36,374 nt of DNA from an uncultured Alphaproteobacteria bacterium (lineage in GTDB: Bacteria > Pseudomonadota > Alphaproteobacteria > SHVP01): NCBI GenBank assembly GCA_938023835.1, contig CALJDF010000145.1, positions 1 through 36,374 on the forward strand. Reading direction: 5' to 3'. The first letter of the stretch is position 1. Every line of letters begins with the position of its first letter. The notes under the pieces were generated by a model. It was not told where the DNA came from, searched no databases, and was given only the letters and a program-made list of their open reading frames with translations. Below are positions 24,577-33,699 of this stretch, piece after piece. Made by a program: the position numbers and the translations under genes.

Positions 24577-26214
24577 TCAGCCGCGCCTAAAGGGCATAAG
24601 AACGGCGTCGACGGCGTCCAGATCGACCTGCCAGGGCTCCAGAAACTTCTCGGCAAACCGAAGGTGGACCGACGAGTCGATAAACAAGCGGAACAGGTCC
24701 GGGTCGATATGCTGGTTGCGCACCATATCCGCCATGATGGCCATGGTCTCACTAAGTTTCTTGGCCTGCTTGTAGGGCCGGTCGGGAGAGGTCAACGCTT
24801 CAAATATGTCGGCGATCGCCATCATCCGTGCCGGCACAGACATTTCGTCGCGCTTCAAACCGCGCGGATATCCGGTGCCGTCCATTTTTTCGTGATGGCC
24901 GCCAGCGTATTCCGGCACACGCGCCAACTCCGCCGGGAACGGAAGATTGTCGAGCATATCGATCGTAACCACGATGTGGTTATTGATCATTTCCCGTTCC
25001 TCGGGCAGCAGATTACCGCGGCGGATGGTCAAATTGCGCACCTCGTCTTCGCTCAGTACCGGTCGTTGAACCCCGCTGCCATCAGTCCAGGTGCGCTCTT
25101 TCGCAATATCATGGATTCGCGCGATGTCCTCGTCAGGCATATCTTCGACGCCAAGATTCGACTGCATGACAATACGGAAATCGTCCTCGATCGCCGCTAG
25201 TTCGGCATTCAGATCTTGTTGGTAGGTTTGGGGGTCAATCCCTTCTGCGCAGGCGCGCCGTAGGAACTCAATTTCGACGTCACGCTTGATGACTTCGAAC
25301 CGCATCCGCACCGTCTCAATGCGATCATAGAGCGTGTGAAGCTTGGTTGCCTTGTCGACGACGTACTCCGGCACGGTCACCTTGCCGCAATCGTGTAGCC
25401 AGGAGGCGATATGGAGCTCGTAGCGTTCTTCTTGGGTTAGGTCGAAGTCCTCGAATGGACCGTCGGTTTGGTCACAGGCCGCATCAGCAAACAGCTCCAT
25501 GATCGCCGGCACCCGCTGACAGTGCTCGCCCGTAAATGGGGACTTTTCGTCAATGGCGGCGGCGATCAGCCGGATAAAGGAGTCAAGGAGACGTCTTTGC
25601 GCCTCCAAGAGAAGTCGGTTTTCAAGCGCTACCGCTGCTTGCGAGGCTAGCGCTTCGGCAAGAGGTTCAATATCGCTCGGGAACGCGACCACATTGCCTT
25701 GCAGGTCTTGTGCATTGATGAGCTGCAGCACACCGATCACTTCGGCCCGGCTGTCCTTGAGCGGCAACGTCAGGAAGGACACCGAGCGGTAGCCATTCTC
25801 GGCATCGAAGGCACGTGTCCCGGAAAAATCAAACGTCGTCGCACGCGCAATATCGGGAATGTTCATTGTCCGACCGCTCAACGCGACATGGCTGACGACT
25901 GTCGCGTGATTTTCGTTGCCGTCGTGGTCGCGAAGTGGGATCGCAGCGAAACCCGCTTTGACCCCGGTCGAACCACCGACGGCCGTACCGAGGGAGTTCG
26001 TGCGAACAATGGCGAAGTCGAGTTTGTCGTCTTCCGTGCGTAGGTAGAGCGTGCCACCGTCGGCGCCGCAGAAATGCATCGCCTCCAAGAGAATGCGCTC
26101 GAACAAACGGTCGCGGTTGCGCTCCGAGGAAAGCGCCGCGCCGATATCGATCAGCTTCTCAAGAAGCCCCGCACGGTCATGGCCAACCGCGGCCTGTCGG
26201 ACGTACTTGTCCAT
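24577..26214 (-). CDS. GAF + HD-GYP c-di-GMP phosphodiesterase
   Basis: This 545-residue protein has an N-terminal GAF sensor domain (about 14-205) and a C-terminal HD-GYP domain that hydrolyses cyclic di-GMP. Catalytic residues visible are His231, His274-Asp275 (LHDCGK), His440-His441-Glu442, and the GYP motif DGTGYP (445-450). The distance from HD to HHE is 166 residues, about 100 more than in typical HD-GYP domains. The insertion is mainly helical and charged. There is no membrane segment, so it is cytoplasmic. It stands alone: the terminator at 26297-26327 isolates it from the upstream gene, and 86 bp separate it from the DsbD-like gene. Confidence 0.9.
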   Translation of the reverse strand: MDKYVRQAAVGHDRAGLLEKLIDIGAALSSERNRDRLFERILLEAMHFCGADGGTLYLRTEDDKLDFAIVRTNSLGTAVGGSTGVKAGFAAIPLRDHDGNENHATVVSHVALSGRTMNIPDIARATTFDFSGTRAFDAENGYRSVSFLTLPLKDSRAEVIGVLQLINAQDLQGNVVAFPSDIEPLAEALASQAAVALENRLLLEAQRRLLDSFIRLIAAAIDEKSPFTGEHCQRVPAIMELFADAACDQTDGPFEDFDLTQEERYELHIASWLHDCGKVTVPEYVVDKATKLHTLYDRIETVRMRFEVIKRDVEIEFLRRACAEGIDPQTYQQDLNAELAAIEDDFRIVMQSNLGVEDMPDEDIARIHDIAKERTWTDGSGVQRPVLSEDEVRNLTIRRGNLLPEEREMINNHIVVTIDMLDNLPFPAELARVPEYAGGHHEKMDGTGYPRGLKRDEMSVPARMMAIADIFEALTSPDRPYKQAKKLSETMAIMADMVRNQHIDPDLFRLFIDSSVHLRFAEKFLEPWQVDLDAVDAVLMPFRRG

Positions 26215-26296
26215 CAGGCAAAAATCCCCCTATCGGATTTCCGCACACGTCACTGGCCCAGGCGGAAGTCTACCCGGTATCTCACGCGCCGTTTAG

Positions 26297-26327
26297 AAAA
26301 AAGGCGCCGCTCGAGATGAGCGGCGCC
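26297..26327 (-). terminator. Rho-independent terminator after the YjfB-like gene
   Basis: A perfect 10-bp stem, GGCGCCGCTC (26303-26312) with GAGCGGCGCC (26318-26327), closes a 5-nt loop. On the minus strand it is followed by six T (26302-26297). It lies 28 bp past the stop of the small leftward gene and before the HD-GYP start, so it ends the small gene's transcript. Confidence 0.92.
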
Positions 26328-26355
26328 TGAGGAGAGGATGAGTAATGAGAGAGGG

Positions 26356-26601
26356 TTACACGGTCAGATCGACGAATTGGCCCAAACCAGGCGGTGCAGA
26401 TCGTTCGTCACCCGGCCGGTCGAAGGATCGCCCAGCGTTTTGCTCAGCGGCCTCTCCGGTCTGATGACGATTCTGCGACGCCAGAAGGTCGGCCGTTTGC
26501 CGAACTTCAGCAGCTGCCTTGAGAGAGCTATCAAATCCGCCAGGCTGCGATGCTTGCTTTAGCATCGCAGTAGCCAACTCAAGAGCAGGCACGCTTTCCA
26601 T
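26356..26601 (-). CDS. Small YjfB-like (putative motility) protein
   Basis: This 81-residue protein starts ESVPALELATAMLKQAS and ends PPGLGQFVDLTV. A short N-terminal helical segment plus a C-terminal LGQ-x-[IV]-D-x-x-V ending is the pattern I recall for the YjfB putative motility family. The middle is longer and more polar than in the Bacillus protein. A ribosome site (AGAGGTTGG) precedes the ATG. It has its own strong terminator, so it appears to be a single-gene transcript. No flagellar genes are in the window. A real gene is likely; the family label is tentative. Confidence 0.6.
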   Translation of the reverse strand: MESVPALELATAMLKQASQPGGFDSSLKAAAEVRQTADLLASQNRHQTGEAAEQNAGRSFDRPGDERSAPPGLGQFVDLTV

Positions 26602-26710
26602 CTAATCCAACCTCTTTCACGAGCGAACGCGGATGAATTCCGCAAACCCGTTCTAGCGAGAGAGAGGATAGGGCCTGGCCTGTTAAGGAATGGTAAACGC
26701 CGAAAACGGC

Positions 26711-27982
26711 TCAATCCGTGGCTTGGCGAGCCACGTCGTCGCTGGGCCGAACGTCCCGAGCCCGACGGTAAATAAGAAGCGCCACAATCTGAAGGGCTGC
26801 CAGAAAGCCGAACATCGCCCGATAGGCGGCCTCAGGCGTTTCACCGGATTCGGTCATAAAGCTACCGATGATGGCGCCGGTCGCCCCCTGAATGATCGCG
26901 GCGCCTAGAAAAACGGAGGTGTTGTTGGTGGTCATGCCGCGACCAACCAAGTGTTCTGGAAAAATGGCCCGCCCGTGGGTCGTAATAATGACCGTGTACC
27001 CACTGATGAAACCAAAGCTGATAAAAACTGTTGTAACGACCCCCAACGACAGGTCTGGCACAAGCGCGACCACCAAGAGGAGCGCGATCGATGTTGCCAC
27101 ACCGAACACAATCAAGCCTTTGCGGGTGTCCAGAATGCGGTCCAGGCGCCCATAGGTTAGATGACCCAAGACCTGACCCAGGGTCATCAATAGCAATATG
27201 TTGCCGCGCCCAACCGGGCCAAGCCCATGGACCTCGGCGAGATAGGGACCGCCCCAAAGCGCCGTGATCGCGAGGACGGCGCCATAGCCCACCGAGTTCA
27301 CCGCAACGATAAACTTGAGCTGCGGATTGCGCATAACATCGCCTAGCCCTTTGAAGACCTGACGCAATCCTTCCGGCCTTCGAGCGTAATAGGCATGGCC
27401 GGGCGGGGCATCGCGGACAACCCAAAAAGCGGCTACTCCGAAGAGCAGCGTTACCCCTGCCATCAGAAAGAACGCGCTACGCCACCCTACGGCTTCCGAT
27501 ACCGCGGCAAGCGGCGTTGTCGCCAACAAAGCGCCCAACGTTCCCATCGCCACAAAGAACGAAGCAATTGCGGCGAAGCGGTCTGGTGGAAACCATCGTG
27601 TCGCAACGACCAATGACCCCATCAGGATGCTCGCCGTGCCCATCCCCATCATGGCGCGCCCGATCGTTAGCCCGACAACGGTATCGGATGCGGCAAAAAC
27701 AAAAGCCCCGGCAACAGCAAACACCAGGAGCGCTGGCACGACTTGGCGCGGGCCGAAACGGTCCAGCAAAATGCCGACCGGGATTTGAAACAATGCGAAA
27801 GAGAAGAAGAAGGCGCTAGAAAGCGCGCCCATGGACTCCGGCCCGATGCCGGTTTCGGCCATGATATCTGGCGCGATCACGCCGGTTGAAACGCGATAGA
27901 AGTGGGCCAGCACATAGATCGCGCATAAGCCGGCGATGATCGGCACCGCGCGACGCAGATTTGACGAGGACGGCGTCACCAC
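26711..27982 (-). CDS. MFS transporter
   Basis: This 423-residue protein has about twelve transmembrane helices and MFS signatures: YRVSTGVIAPDI in helix 1 and the loop motif LLDRFGPRQVVP between helices 2 and 3. A similar loop (YGRLDRILDTRKG) occurs in the second half. The start is GTG 27982, with a second GTG directly after it. It is the last gene of a leftward run, 52 bp after the FAD oxidase. It probably imports the compound handled by the upstream enzymes, or exports a product. The sequence does not reveal the substrate. Confidence 0.88.
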   Translation of the reverse strand: MVTPSSSNLRRAVPIIAGLCAIYVLAHFYRVSTGVIAPDIMAETGIGPESMGALSSAFFFSFALFQIPVGILLDRFGPRQVVPALLVFAVAGAFVFAASDTVVGLTIGRAMMGMGTASILMGSLVVATRWFPPDRFAAIASFFVAMGTLGALLATTPLAAVSEAVGWRSAFFLMAGVTLLFGVAAFWVVRDAPPGHAYYARRPEGLRQVFKGLGDVMRNPQLKFIVAVNSVGYGAVLAITALWGGPYLAEVHGLGPVGRGNILLLMTLGQVLGHLTYGRLDRILDTRKGLIVFGVATSIALLLVVALVPDLSLGVVTTVFISFGFISGYTVIITTHGRAIFPEHLVGRGMTTNNTSVFLGAAIIQGATGAIIGSFMTESGETPEAAYRAMFGFLAALQIVALLIYRRARDVRPSDDVARQATD

Positions 27983-28034
27983 GCTGGCGTCTTCTTTCTT
28001 GCCGCGAATAAGCGCCGCGGCGACCGTTGGGTTG

Positions 28035-29633
28035 CTAGTCGAGGCCGAGCGAGCCCGGGTTCATCAATCGGGCCGGATCAACATAGTCTTTGATCGCTTC
28101 GAGAAGCGCGTAGGTATCGGGGTTGCGCCCTTCTTTGTATCGATAGGCCTTGCCGATCTGGAAATGTACCGCACCGAGTTCTTTGAACAGATCCGCGAGG
28201 CCGCTCCTGAGTTGGGTGACCGCGCGTCGTGCGGCTTCATCCGTGGGGAAGACTTTGAGCTTCGCGACGTAATCGTCTTCAAGGTAGCGCTCGTGATAGA
28301 GGTGGCGTGAGTCTTCCCAGAAGAAAACGGGCTCCATCAAAAAGGTTTGCTGGGCCACGGCGCACATCAGATAGCCCCATTCGATGCCATGCTGATCGAC
28401 CAACTCGGCGTGTTCTTCGAAATAATCATGAACTGACTGAATCAGGTTCGCAGCGCGGGAATGCGGCACCAGCGCATGAATCGGCACCCAACGCTGCCCC
28501 TCGGGGCCCAACATACTGTTCGGCGGGACGAAAGGTGTGGCGCGCATGATCTGCGGCAGACTCGCCTGGATCTCACGACCCTTGGCGTCGGCACAAATGC
28601 CCTTGGCTTCGGCAACAACCGACTCGACCGTTTTCGCATCGTAGCCGTCGATCACCAGGTGGACCGAGTACTCGACCCCCTCGAACATCCGCCGACCACT
28701 TGCGGCAACCTTGGCCGCTCCCTTGACCCCGTCGAGAATCGATTTGCCGGACCGGGCCACGTTGGCAAGCCGCTTGATATCGGTGAGCAGCCCCTCGCGC
28801 TTCAGGCGTTGGCCCTGGAGGTAGGGATCGAACGCAAAACACTCCGCCGCCAACCCGCGGCGCGAGACTTCGGACATTGCGGCTGTCACCCCATCGTAGT
28901 CGTCAAACGCGAACGATAGGTAGCGGGTCTCGGTCGGGAACGGGATGAGACGCAACACAACTTTGGTTTTGAAGCCGAGCGCGCCCGCGTCCGAAAGAAA
29001 TAGCCCGGTTAGGTCCGGACCGTAGCTGCGAAAGAAGGGTGAAGGATTGAATGGTGTTGCCCAAGAACCGGTCTTAAGAATCCGGCCATCGGCCAAAACA
29101 ACTTCAAGTCCGAGACAGCTGTCGGCGGCTGTGCCGTGGATGCCGGATCCAAAAAAGATGCTGTTCTGCGACATTGCACCGCCAACGGTGGAGTACATGC
29201 CGGACAGAGCGCCAAAGTACGGCGCCCGCAAGCCCTTTTCCTTTAGCGCATCATATACCTGTAGCCAGGTGCAGCCACTTTCGACGACGGCGTACATGTC
29301 TTCGGCGTTAATTTCGACAATGCGATTGAGGCGCTGCAGGTCGGCAACAATCGATTTCGGGGATACCGGCAGGTAACCGTCGGTGTAGGACAACCCGCCG
29401 CCACGCGGAATAACAGCGTAGCCCTCGCTCGTTGCCGCCTTCGCGGCTTCAGCAAGTTCTTCCGGTGTGCCAGGCTGAATGACGAACGCTGCCGGGTCGG
29501 CCTCCCGAAACACGTCGCTCGAGAAAAACTGACGATCCTCAAGATCAGTCAAGACATGGTCGTTACCCAAAACCTGGCGCAGACGGGCCTCAAGGGCGGT
29601 GGCCGATCCATCGGCTTCAGCGACGTTACTCAT
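28035..29633 (-). CDS. FAD-binding oxidase/dehydrogenase (PCMH-type)
   Basis: This 532-residue flavoprotein has the FAD_binding_4 domain (AVIPRGGGLSYTDGYLPVS, then GCTWLQVYDALKEKGL and GGAMSQNSIFFGSGIHG). A cap domain and the closing motif DPARLMNPGSLGLD follow. The family includes D-lactate/glycolate dehydrogenases and vanillyl-alcohol-type phenol oxidases. The length and HxxP-poor cap do not decide between them. It has no signal peptide. ATG 29633 follows GGAGAGAGG. It lies 88 bp after the acyl-CoA ligase in the presumed catabolic operon and would oxidise an alcohol or hydroxy-acid intermediate (inference). Confidence 0.83.
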   Translation of the reverse strand: MSNVAEADGSATALEARLRQVLGNDHVLTDLEDRQFFSSDVFREADPAAFVIQPGTPEELAEAAKAATSEGYAVIPRGGGLSYTDGYLPVSPKSIVADLQRLNRIVEINAEDMYAVVESGCTWLQVYDALKEKGLRAPYFGALSGMYSTVGGAMSQNSIFFGSGIHGTAADSCLGLEVVLADGRILKTGSWATPFNPSPFFRSYGPDLTGLFLSDAGALGFKTKVVLRLIPFPTETRYLSFAFDDYDGVTAAMSEVSRRGLAAECFAFDPYLQGQRLKREGLLTDIKRLANVARSGKSILDGVKGAAKVAASGRRMFEGVEYSVHLVIDGYDAKTVESVVAEAKGICADAKGREIQASLPQIMRATPFVPPNSMLGPEGQRWVPIHALVPHSRAANLIQSVHDYFEEHAELVDQHGIEWGYLMCAVAQQTFLMEPVFFWEDSRHLYHERYLEDDYVAKLKVFPTDEAARRAVTQLRSGLADLFKELGAVHFQIGKAYRYKEGRNPDTYALLEAIKDYVDPARLMNPGSLGLD

Positions 29634-29721
29634 ATCGGGCCTCTCTCCGGCGCGCTTGGCGCCAACTCCATTCGTATTCGTTGTGCCAGACCGCGGCGGC
29701 GCGCAGCCGTTCTAGGTGACG

Positions 29722-31275
29722 CTACAACGCACCTTTTTTTGCGCGGTCCCGCAACTCGGTCTTGAGTATCTTGCCGCCGGCATTCCGCGGCAAAACATCC
29801 AAGTAGGCATAAGACTTGGGAATCTTGTACTTGGCCAAATTCTCACGGCAGTAGGCGTCGAGATCAGCTTCGGTGACCTCACTGCTTGTCACCACGATGG
29901 CTTTGACAGCCTCACCCCATTGCTCGTCTGGGACTCCGATCACGCTCGCTTCGGCAACGGCCGGATGCGCCACCAAGACCTCTTCGATTTCACGGGGGAA
30001 GACGTTGACCCCGCCCGTAATGATCAGGTCTTTCTTGCGGTCCACCAGATAGAGATAGCCCTCGTCGTCGTGGCGGCCCATGTCGCCCACCGTGCACCAA
30101 CCGTCGTCGGTCAACGCTTCGGCTGTCGCCTCGGGGTTTTCCCAATAGCCGTTGAACAAGAGCGGCGAGCGACAAAACAACTCCCCGACATCCCCTTGCT
30201 GGACTTCAGCACCCTTTTCGTCGCGCAAGGAGACTTCAACCGTGGCATAGGGCAATCCAACGCATTGCTGTTTTCGTAGCTGATCGGGCGGTCTCAGGCT
30301 GGTAACGAATCCGCCTTCGGTCGATCCATACGTCTCATGCAAGAGCCCCTCGCCAAAGTAATCGACGATCTTTTCTTTGGTGTCCTGCAGCAACGGCGCG
30401 GCGTTCGAAATGATGGCCCGCAGCGTGTCCGGCCGATGCTTGTCGAGGACCTTTTTTTCCAGTGCGAACATCCGATGGAAATGCGTCGGCACAAAGAACG
30501 TGTTTGTCAGGTGCATCTCGGAGATTTTTCGAAGTACCACCTCGGGCTCGTACTTCGGCAATATTTCACAGAAGCCGCCAAAAAAGATCGGTGCCATCGC
30601 AAACGCAAATCCCGCACCGTGGAATAGCGGCGCGAGCGCCAACGCGCGATCATCCGGCCCGTAGCACCCGAACTCGACGCCCATCGTGTAGAAGGCAAGG
30701 GTTCGCGATCGATGCGACAACAGGCATCCCTTGGGCTTGCCCGTCGTGCCGGAGGTGTAGGGAATGCAGAAGACATCCCACTCCTCGAGCGGCACAGTCG
30801 GTTGTTCCGGTTTGGCGCCGGCGATCCAATCGTCATAGTCCTTGCCAATGACGATGATGCGCTCCACGGTTTCGAGCTTTGCCGCTCGGGCAACATCTTC
30901 GACACTCTCGTGGACAAACAACACTTTGGCCCCGGAGTCATTGCAAATATGCTCAACCTCGGGCGGCGTTACCGACGGCGGCACCATCGCAGCCGCGACA
31001 CCGGCATCGGCCAGCCCCGCGACAATCTCAAGAAACTCGATACAGTTGGGCGCGAATAGCGCGGCGTGATCGCCCTTCTTCAGCCCAAGGCCATGAATTG
31101 CCGCAGTTGCAACCCGGTTGAACCGTTCAACGAGGGCTGTGTATGTGAACTGACGTGGTCCCTGCGCCAAGGCCACCTTGTTCGGCGTCCGGCGCGCGGA
31201 CGATCGCACGCCGGTGGAGAGCAGAATGGGCCGGAAGTTATCGGGACGTCCCGAGATCTGGCCCTCAAGCGACAT
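29722..31275 (-). CDS. AMP-dependent acyl-CoA synthetase/ligase
   Basis: This 517-residue class I adenylate-forming enzyme activates a carboxylic acid to its CoA thioester. The phosphate-binding loop [11 protein letters not shown] is at residues 173-183. A YGSTEGG motif, the hinge [26 protein letters not shown] and the C-terminal catalytic Lys in [10 protein letters not shown] are all present. The start codon overlaps the end of the upstream hydrolase by 11 bp, so they are cotranscribed and probably coupled. Acids from short-chain to aromatic are possible; the neighbours suggest an aromatic or unsaturated acid (inference). Confidence 0.9.
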   Translation of the reverse strand: MSLEGQISGRPDNFRPILLSTGVRSSARRTPNKVALAQGPRQFTYTALVERFNRVATAAIHGLGLKKGDHAALFAPNCIEFLEIVAGLADAGVAAAMVPPSVTPPEVEHICNDSGAKVLFVHESVEDVARAAKLETVERIIVIGKDYDDWIAGAKPEQPTVPLEEWDVFCIPYTSGTTGKPKGCLLSHRSRTLAFYTMGVEFGCYGPDDRALALAPLFHGAGFAFAMAPIFFGGFCEILPKYEPEVVLRKISEMHLTNTFFVPTHFHRMFALEKKVLDKHRPDTLRAIISNAAPLLQDTKEKIVDYFGEGLLHETYGSTEGGFVTSLRPPDQLRKQQCVGLPYATVEVSLRDEKGAEVQQGDVGELFCRSPLLFNGYWENPEATAEALTDDGWCTVGDMGRHDDEGYLYLVDRKKDLIITGGVNVFPREIEEVLVAHPAVAEASVIGVPDEQWGEAVKAIVVTSSEVTEADLDAYCRENLAKYKIPKSYAYLDVLPRNAGGKILKTELRDRAKKGAL

Positions 31276-31894
31276 TGCTGAGTTCGACCTTCCATGAGTC
31301 CAATACTTCGTCGGTGGTCAGGACGCGGGCGAAAAAGAACCCCATGGTCATCAGCGCGACCTCGGAACGGTCATCCTCAACCTCACCCACCGCATCACTG
31401 ACGACGAAGCAGCGGAAATCCCGCTGGCAAGCATCGCGAACCGTGGTCTCGACGCACATGTTGGTGGTCACACCGCAAAACACGAGGCTCTTGATCTTCA
31501 TCGCCGCAAGAACGGACTCAAGCTGCGTTGAGTAGAACGCACTCGGTCGGTTCTTTTGGATAACGGCATCGCCCGGCTGTGGCGTCAGGCTATCGATGAT
31601 CTCGGCGTCCCAGGTGCCAAGCGCGCATAAACCAACATCTTTCAACGCCGGCATGATCTCATTGACGATAAACCCGCCATCTTTGAAATCAGGCTGATAG
31701 ACGAACTGGGTATAGATGACCGGTACGCTGGCTTTGCGCGCCGCCGCCACCATGGTCTTGCACCCTGGCTCCGCTGCCGCCAACCGCTCCCACGGAAAGC
31801 CAAGCTTTTCCATCCGCCCGCCGGACCGACAGTAGCTGTTCTGCATATCCACGACGACGAGGGCGGTTTTGTCGGTGCCCAATTGCATTGTCAT
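31265..31894 (-). CDS. Isochorismatase-family cysteine hydrolase, copy 1
   Basis: This 209-residue hydrolase has the Asp-Lys-Cys triad of the family: Asp16 (VVVDMQN), Lys114 ([12 protein letters not shown]) and Cys147 ([11 protein letters not shown]), with the usual cis-peptide GVTT. Members cleave amides such as N-carbamoylsarcosine, ureidoacrylate, maleamate or nicotinamide, or vinyl ethers. It aligns without gaps to the gene just upstream, with about 59% identity by my count, so the two arose by tandem duplication. It lies 12 bp downstream of that copy and overlaps the ligase gene by 11 bp. Substrate not determined. Confidence 0.9.
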   Translation of the reverse strand: MTMQLGTDKTALVVVDMQNSYCRSGGRMEKLGFPWERLAAAEPGCKTMVAAARKASVPVIYTQFVYQPDFKDGGFIVNEIMPALKDVGLCALGTWDAEIIDSLTPQPGDAVIQKNRPSAFYSTQLESVLAAMKIKSLVFCGVTTNMCVETTVRDACQRDFRCFVVSDAVGEVEDDRSEVALMTMGFFFARVLTTDEVLDSWKVELSNVA

Positions 31895-31906
31895 TTCTGT
31901 ATCCCC

Positions 31907-32536
31907 CTAGGCCGCGTTGCTCAGCTCGACACCCCATTCGTCGAGCACGTCGTTGACGTTCATCACTCGGGCAAAGAGATACTCCATCGCCTTCAGTGCG
32001 GTTTGGCCACGGAAATCATCAACCTCGCCCACCGCATCACGCACGACAAAGGTACGGAAGTCGCGCTGCGACGCGTCCCGGACGGTCGTTTCCACGCAGA
32101 TGTTGGTCGTGACCCCACAGACCACGACATTTTCGATGTCCTGCGATCGGAGGTAGGATTCCAGCCGCGTCGAATAGAAAGAACTTGGCCGATTCTTTTC
32201 GATGATGATGTCGGTGTCTTCAGGCTTCATATCGGGATGCAGTTCGGCATCCCACGTGCCTGAGACACAAAGGTTCACTTCCTTGAGGCCAGGCATGATC
32301 TCTTCGATCTGTACGCCACCGTCGCGAAAGTCCGGCTCGTAAACATACTGGGTCCAAAACACAGGTACGTCGGCCTTGCGCGCGCCGGCAACAAGACGTT
32401 GCACACCGGGCGACGCAGCGGCGAGTTTCTCCCAGTCGAATCCCGATTGGGCCATTGACCCCTTTGCGTCGAGGAAGCCGTTTTGCATGTCTACAACGAT
32501 GAGGGCGCAGTTCTCTTTTTGGAGTTGGATCGTCAT
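31907..32536 (-). CDS. Isochorismatase-family cysteine hydrolase, copy 2
   Basis: This 209-residue paralogue of the next gene keeps the same triad: Asp16 (IVVDMQN), Lys114 (IEKNRPSSFYST) and Cys147 (GVTTNICVETT). The differences concentrate in residues 19-37 and 99-113, around the entrance to the active site. That suggests divergence in substrate rather than loss of activity. It follows the amidohydrolase gene by 23 bp. The ribosome site is a good GGGAGAA. An amide, ureide or similar C-N bond is the probable target by family knowledge. Confidence 0.9.
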   Translation of the reverse strand: MTIQLQKENCALIVVDMQNGFLDAKGSMAQSGFDWEKLAAASPGVQRLVAGARKADVPVFWTQYVYEPDFRDGGVQIEEIMPGLKEVNLCVSGTWDAELHPDMKPEDTDIIIEKNRPSSFYSTRLESYLRSQDIENVVVCGVTTNICVETTVRDASQRDFRTFVVRDAVGEVDDFRGQTALKAMEYLFARVMNVNDVLDEWGVELSNAA

Positions 32537-32559
32537 CGTGTTCTCCCTGGAGGTGTCGG

Positions 32560-33537
32560 TTAGCGCGTCTTCCGCTTCTTCGCCGTCTTGCGCTTCGCTG
32601 GTGTGCGCTTGGCCGGCTTGGCCTTCGATGTCCGTTTTTTGACGGTTGCACTCAATCGCCGTAGCGACTTCATCTTTGACCGCTCGTCGAGTTTGAAAAT
32701 GCGAATAGCGTTGTCGCGCATGATCTTTTGGTAAGACTCGGGGCGGAAGTTCAGGTCGCCGACCTCCCTCACCGCACGGATGGGGTCGATCACCGGCCAG
32801 TCCGTCCCGAACAGGAACTTATGCGAGCCGTAGCTATTGGCGTAGTGCACCATTTGCTTAGGCCAGTGCTTCGGCGCATAGGCGTCGCCGCCGATAAAGA
32901 TGTTCTCGTGTTTCCACGCCATCGAGATCATCTCGTCGGTCCACGGCACGCCCAAGTGGATGCCGAGCAAACGAAGTTCCGGATAAAGAATCGATATGCG
33001 ATCAAGGGTGATCGGACGACCGACAGACGGTAGCCGGCGATCCCGCTGATACACCAAGTTGTGGCCGACCTGCATCATGATCGGAATATCGAGCTCGATG
33101 CATTTCGAATAGATCGGGAAAACGTACGGATGGTCGGGCGCCAGGTCGAACCAGTGCGGATAATAATGCGCACCGACAAACCCGAGTTCGTTTACCGCGT
33201 ATTCCAACTCGGCAAGCTGCTGCATGCCAAGAGTCGGGTCGACGCCGGCCAGGCCCGAAAAGCGATCCGGGTAGCGCTGGCACACCTGGTGAACGCGCTC
33301 ATAGGAAATGTGAAAGGAGCCTTTCACGTTCATATCGCCGGCGCGCGTGGCGATCAGGAGAGCGTGTTCAATGCCCGCCTCGTCCATCATGCGAAGATAC
33401 TCAGGCACCCCAATGCCTTTGCGCATCTTGGGGCTCATCCGGACTTGTTTCTTGAAGTGGTTATCGATCCCGGTCTGGTCGTTGCGAACTTCGACCGGCG
33501 TGTAGAGATTACAAACGATATCGATATGGCCCGACAT
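32560..33537 (-). CDS. Amidohydrolase-2 family protein with Lys/Arg-rich tail
   Basis: This 325-residue TIM-barrel protein is related to ACMSD and resorcylate decarboxylases. His159 (MMQVGHN), His194 (LLGIHLG) and Asp246 (FGTDWP) match conserved metal and catalytic positions. The N-terminal His-x-His metal pair is absent: the strand reads HIDIVCNLY, with Val8 and Asn10 where histidines are expected. After residue 285 comes a 40-residue tail with 20 Lys/Arg, rich in KRTPAK-like units and reminiscent of histone-H1-like tails. The catalytic barrel is otherwise full length. It is the first gene of the leftward operon, divergent from the UbiD-family gene. The reaction is not established. Confidence 0.82.
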   Translation of the reverse strand: MSGHIDIVCNLYTPVEVRNDQTGIDNHFKKQVRMSPKMRKGIGVPEYLRMMDEAGIEHALLIATRAGDMNVKGSFHISYERVHQVCQRYPDRFSGLAGVDPTLGMQQLAELEYAVNELGFVGAHYYPHWFDLAPDHPYVFPIYSKCIELDIPIMMQVGHNLVYQRDRRLPSVGRPITLDRISILYPELRLLGIHLGVPWTDEMISMAWKHENIFIGGDAYAPKHWPKQMVHYANSYGSHKFLFGTDWPVIDPIRAVREVGDLNFRPESYQKIMRDNAIRIFKLDERSKMKSLRRLSATVKKRTSKAKPAKRTPAKRKTAKKRKTR

Positions 33538-33699
33538 GCCTTCCCCTTCCCTAGATGGCGTCCGGTTTTGCGTCCCGGAACCTGTTCGTTATTGTCCGGT
33601 TAATCTACCGACTGGCCCCGCGCCAAGCAACGCGTCTTCTCTTGCCCCGGCACCCCGATATGACAGAATGCGGGAACTTTTCCCTATGAATTGGACCGT
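33538..33699. promoter_or_regulatory. Divergent intergenic region of the catabolic island
   Basis: These 162 bp separate the amidohydrolase start from the UbiD-family start and must hold promoters for both directions. I found no clear -35/-10 pair and no strong palindrome, only partial repeats around GTCCGGT (33595-33601). No regulator gene is adjacent. Confidence 0.4.
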
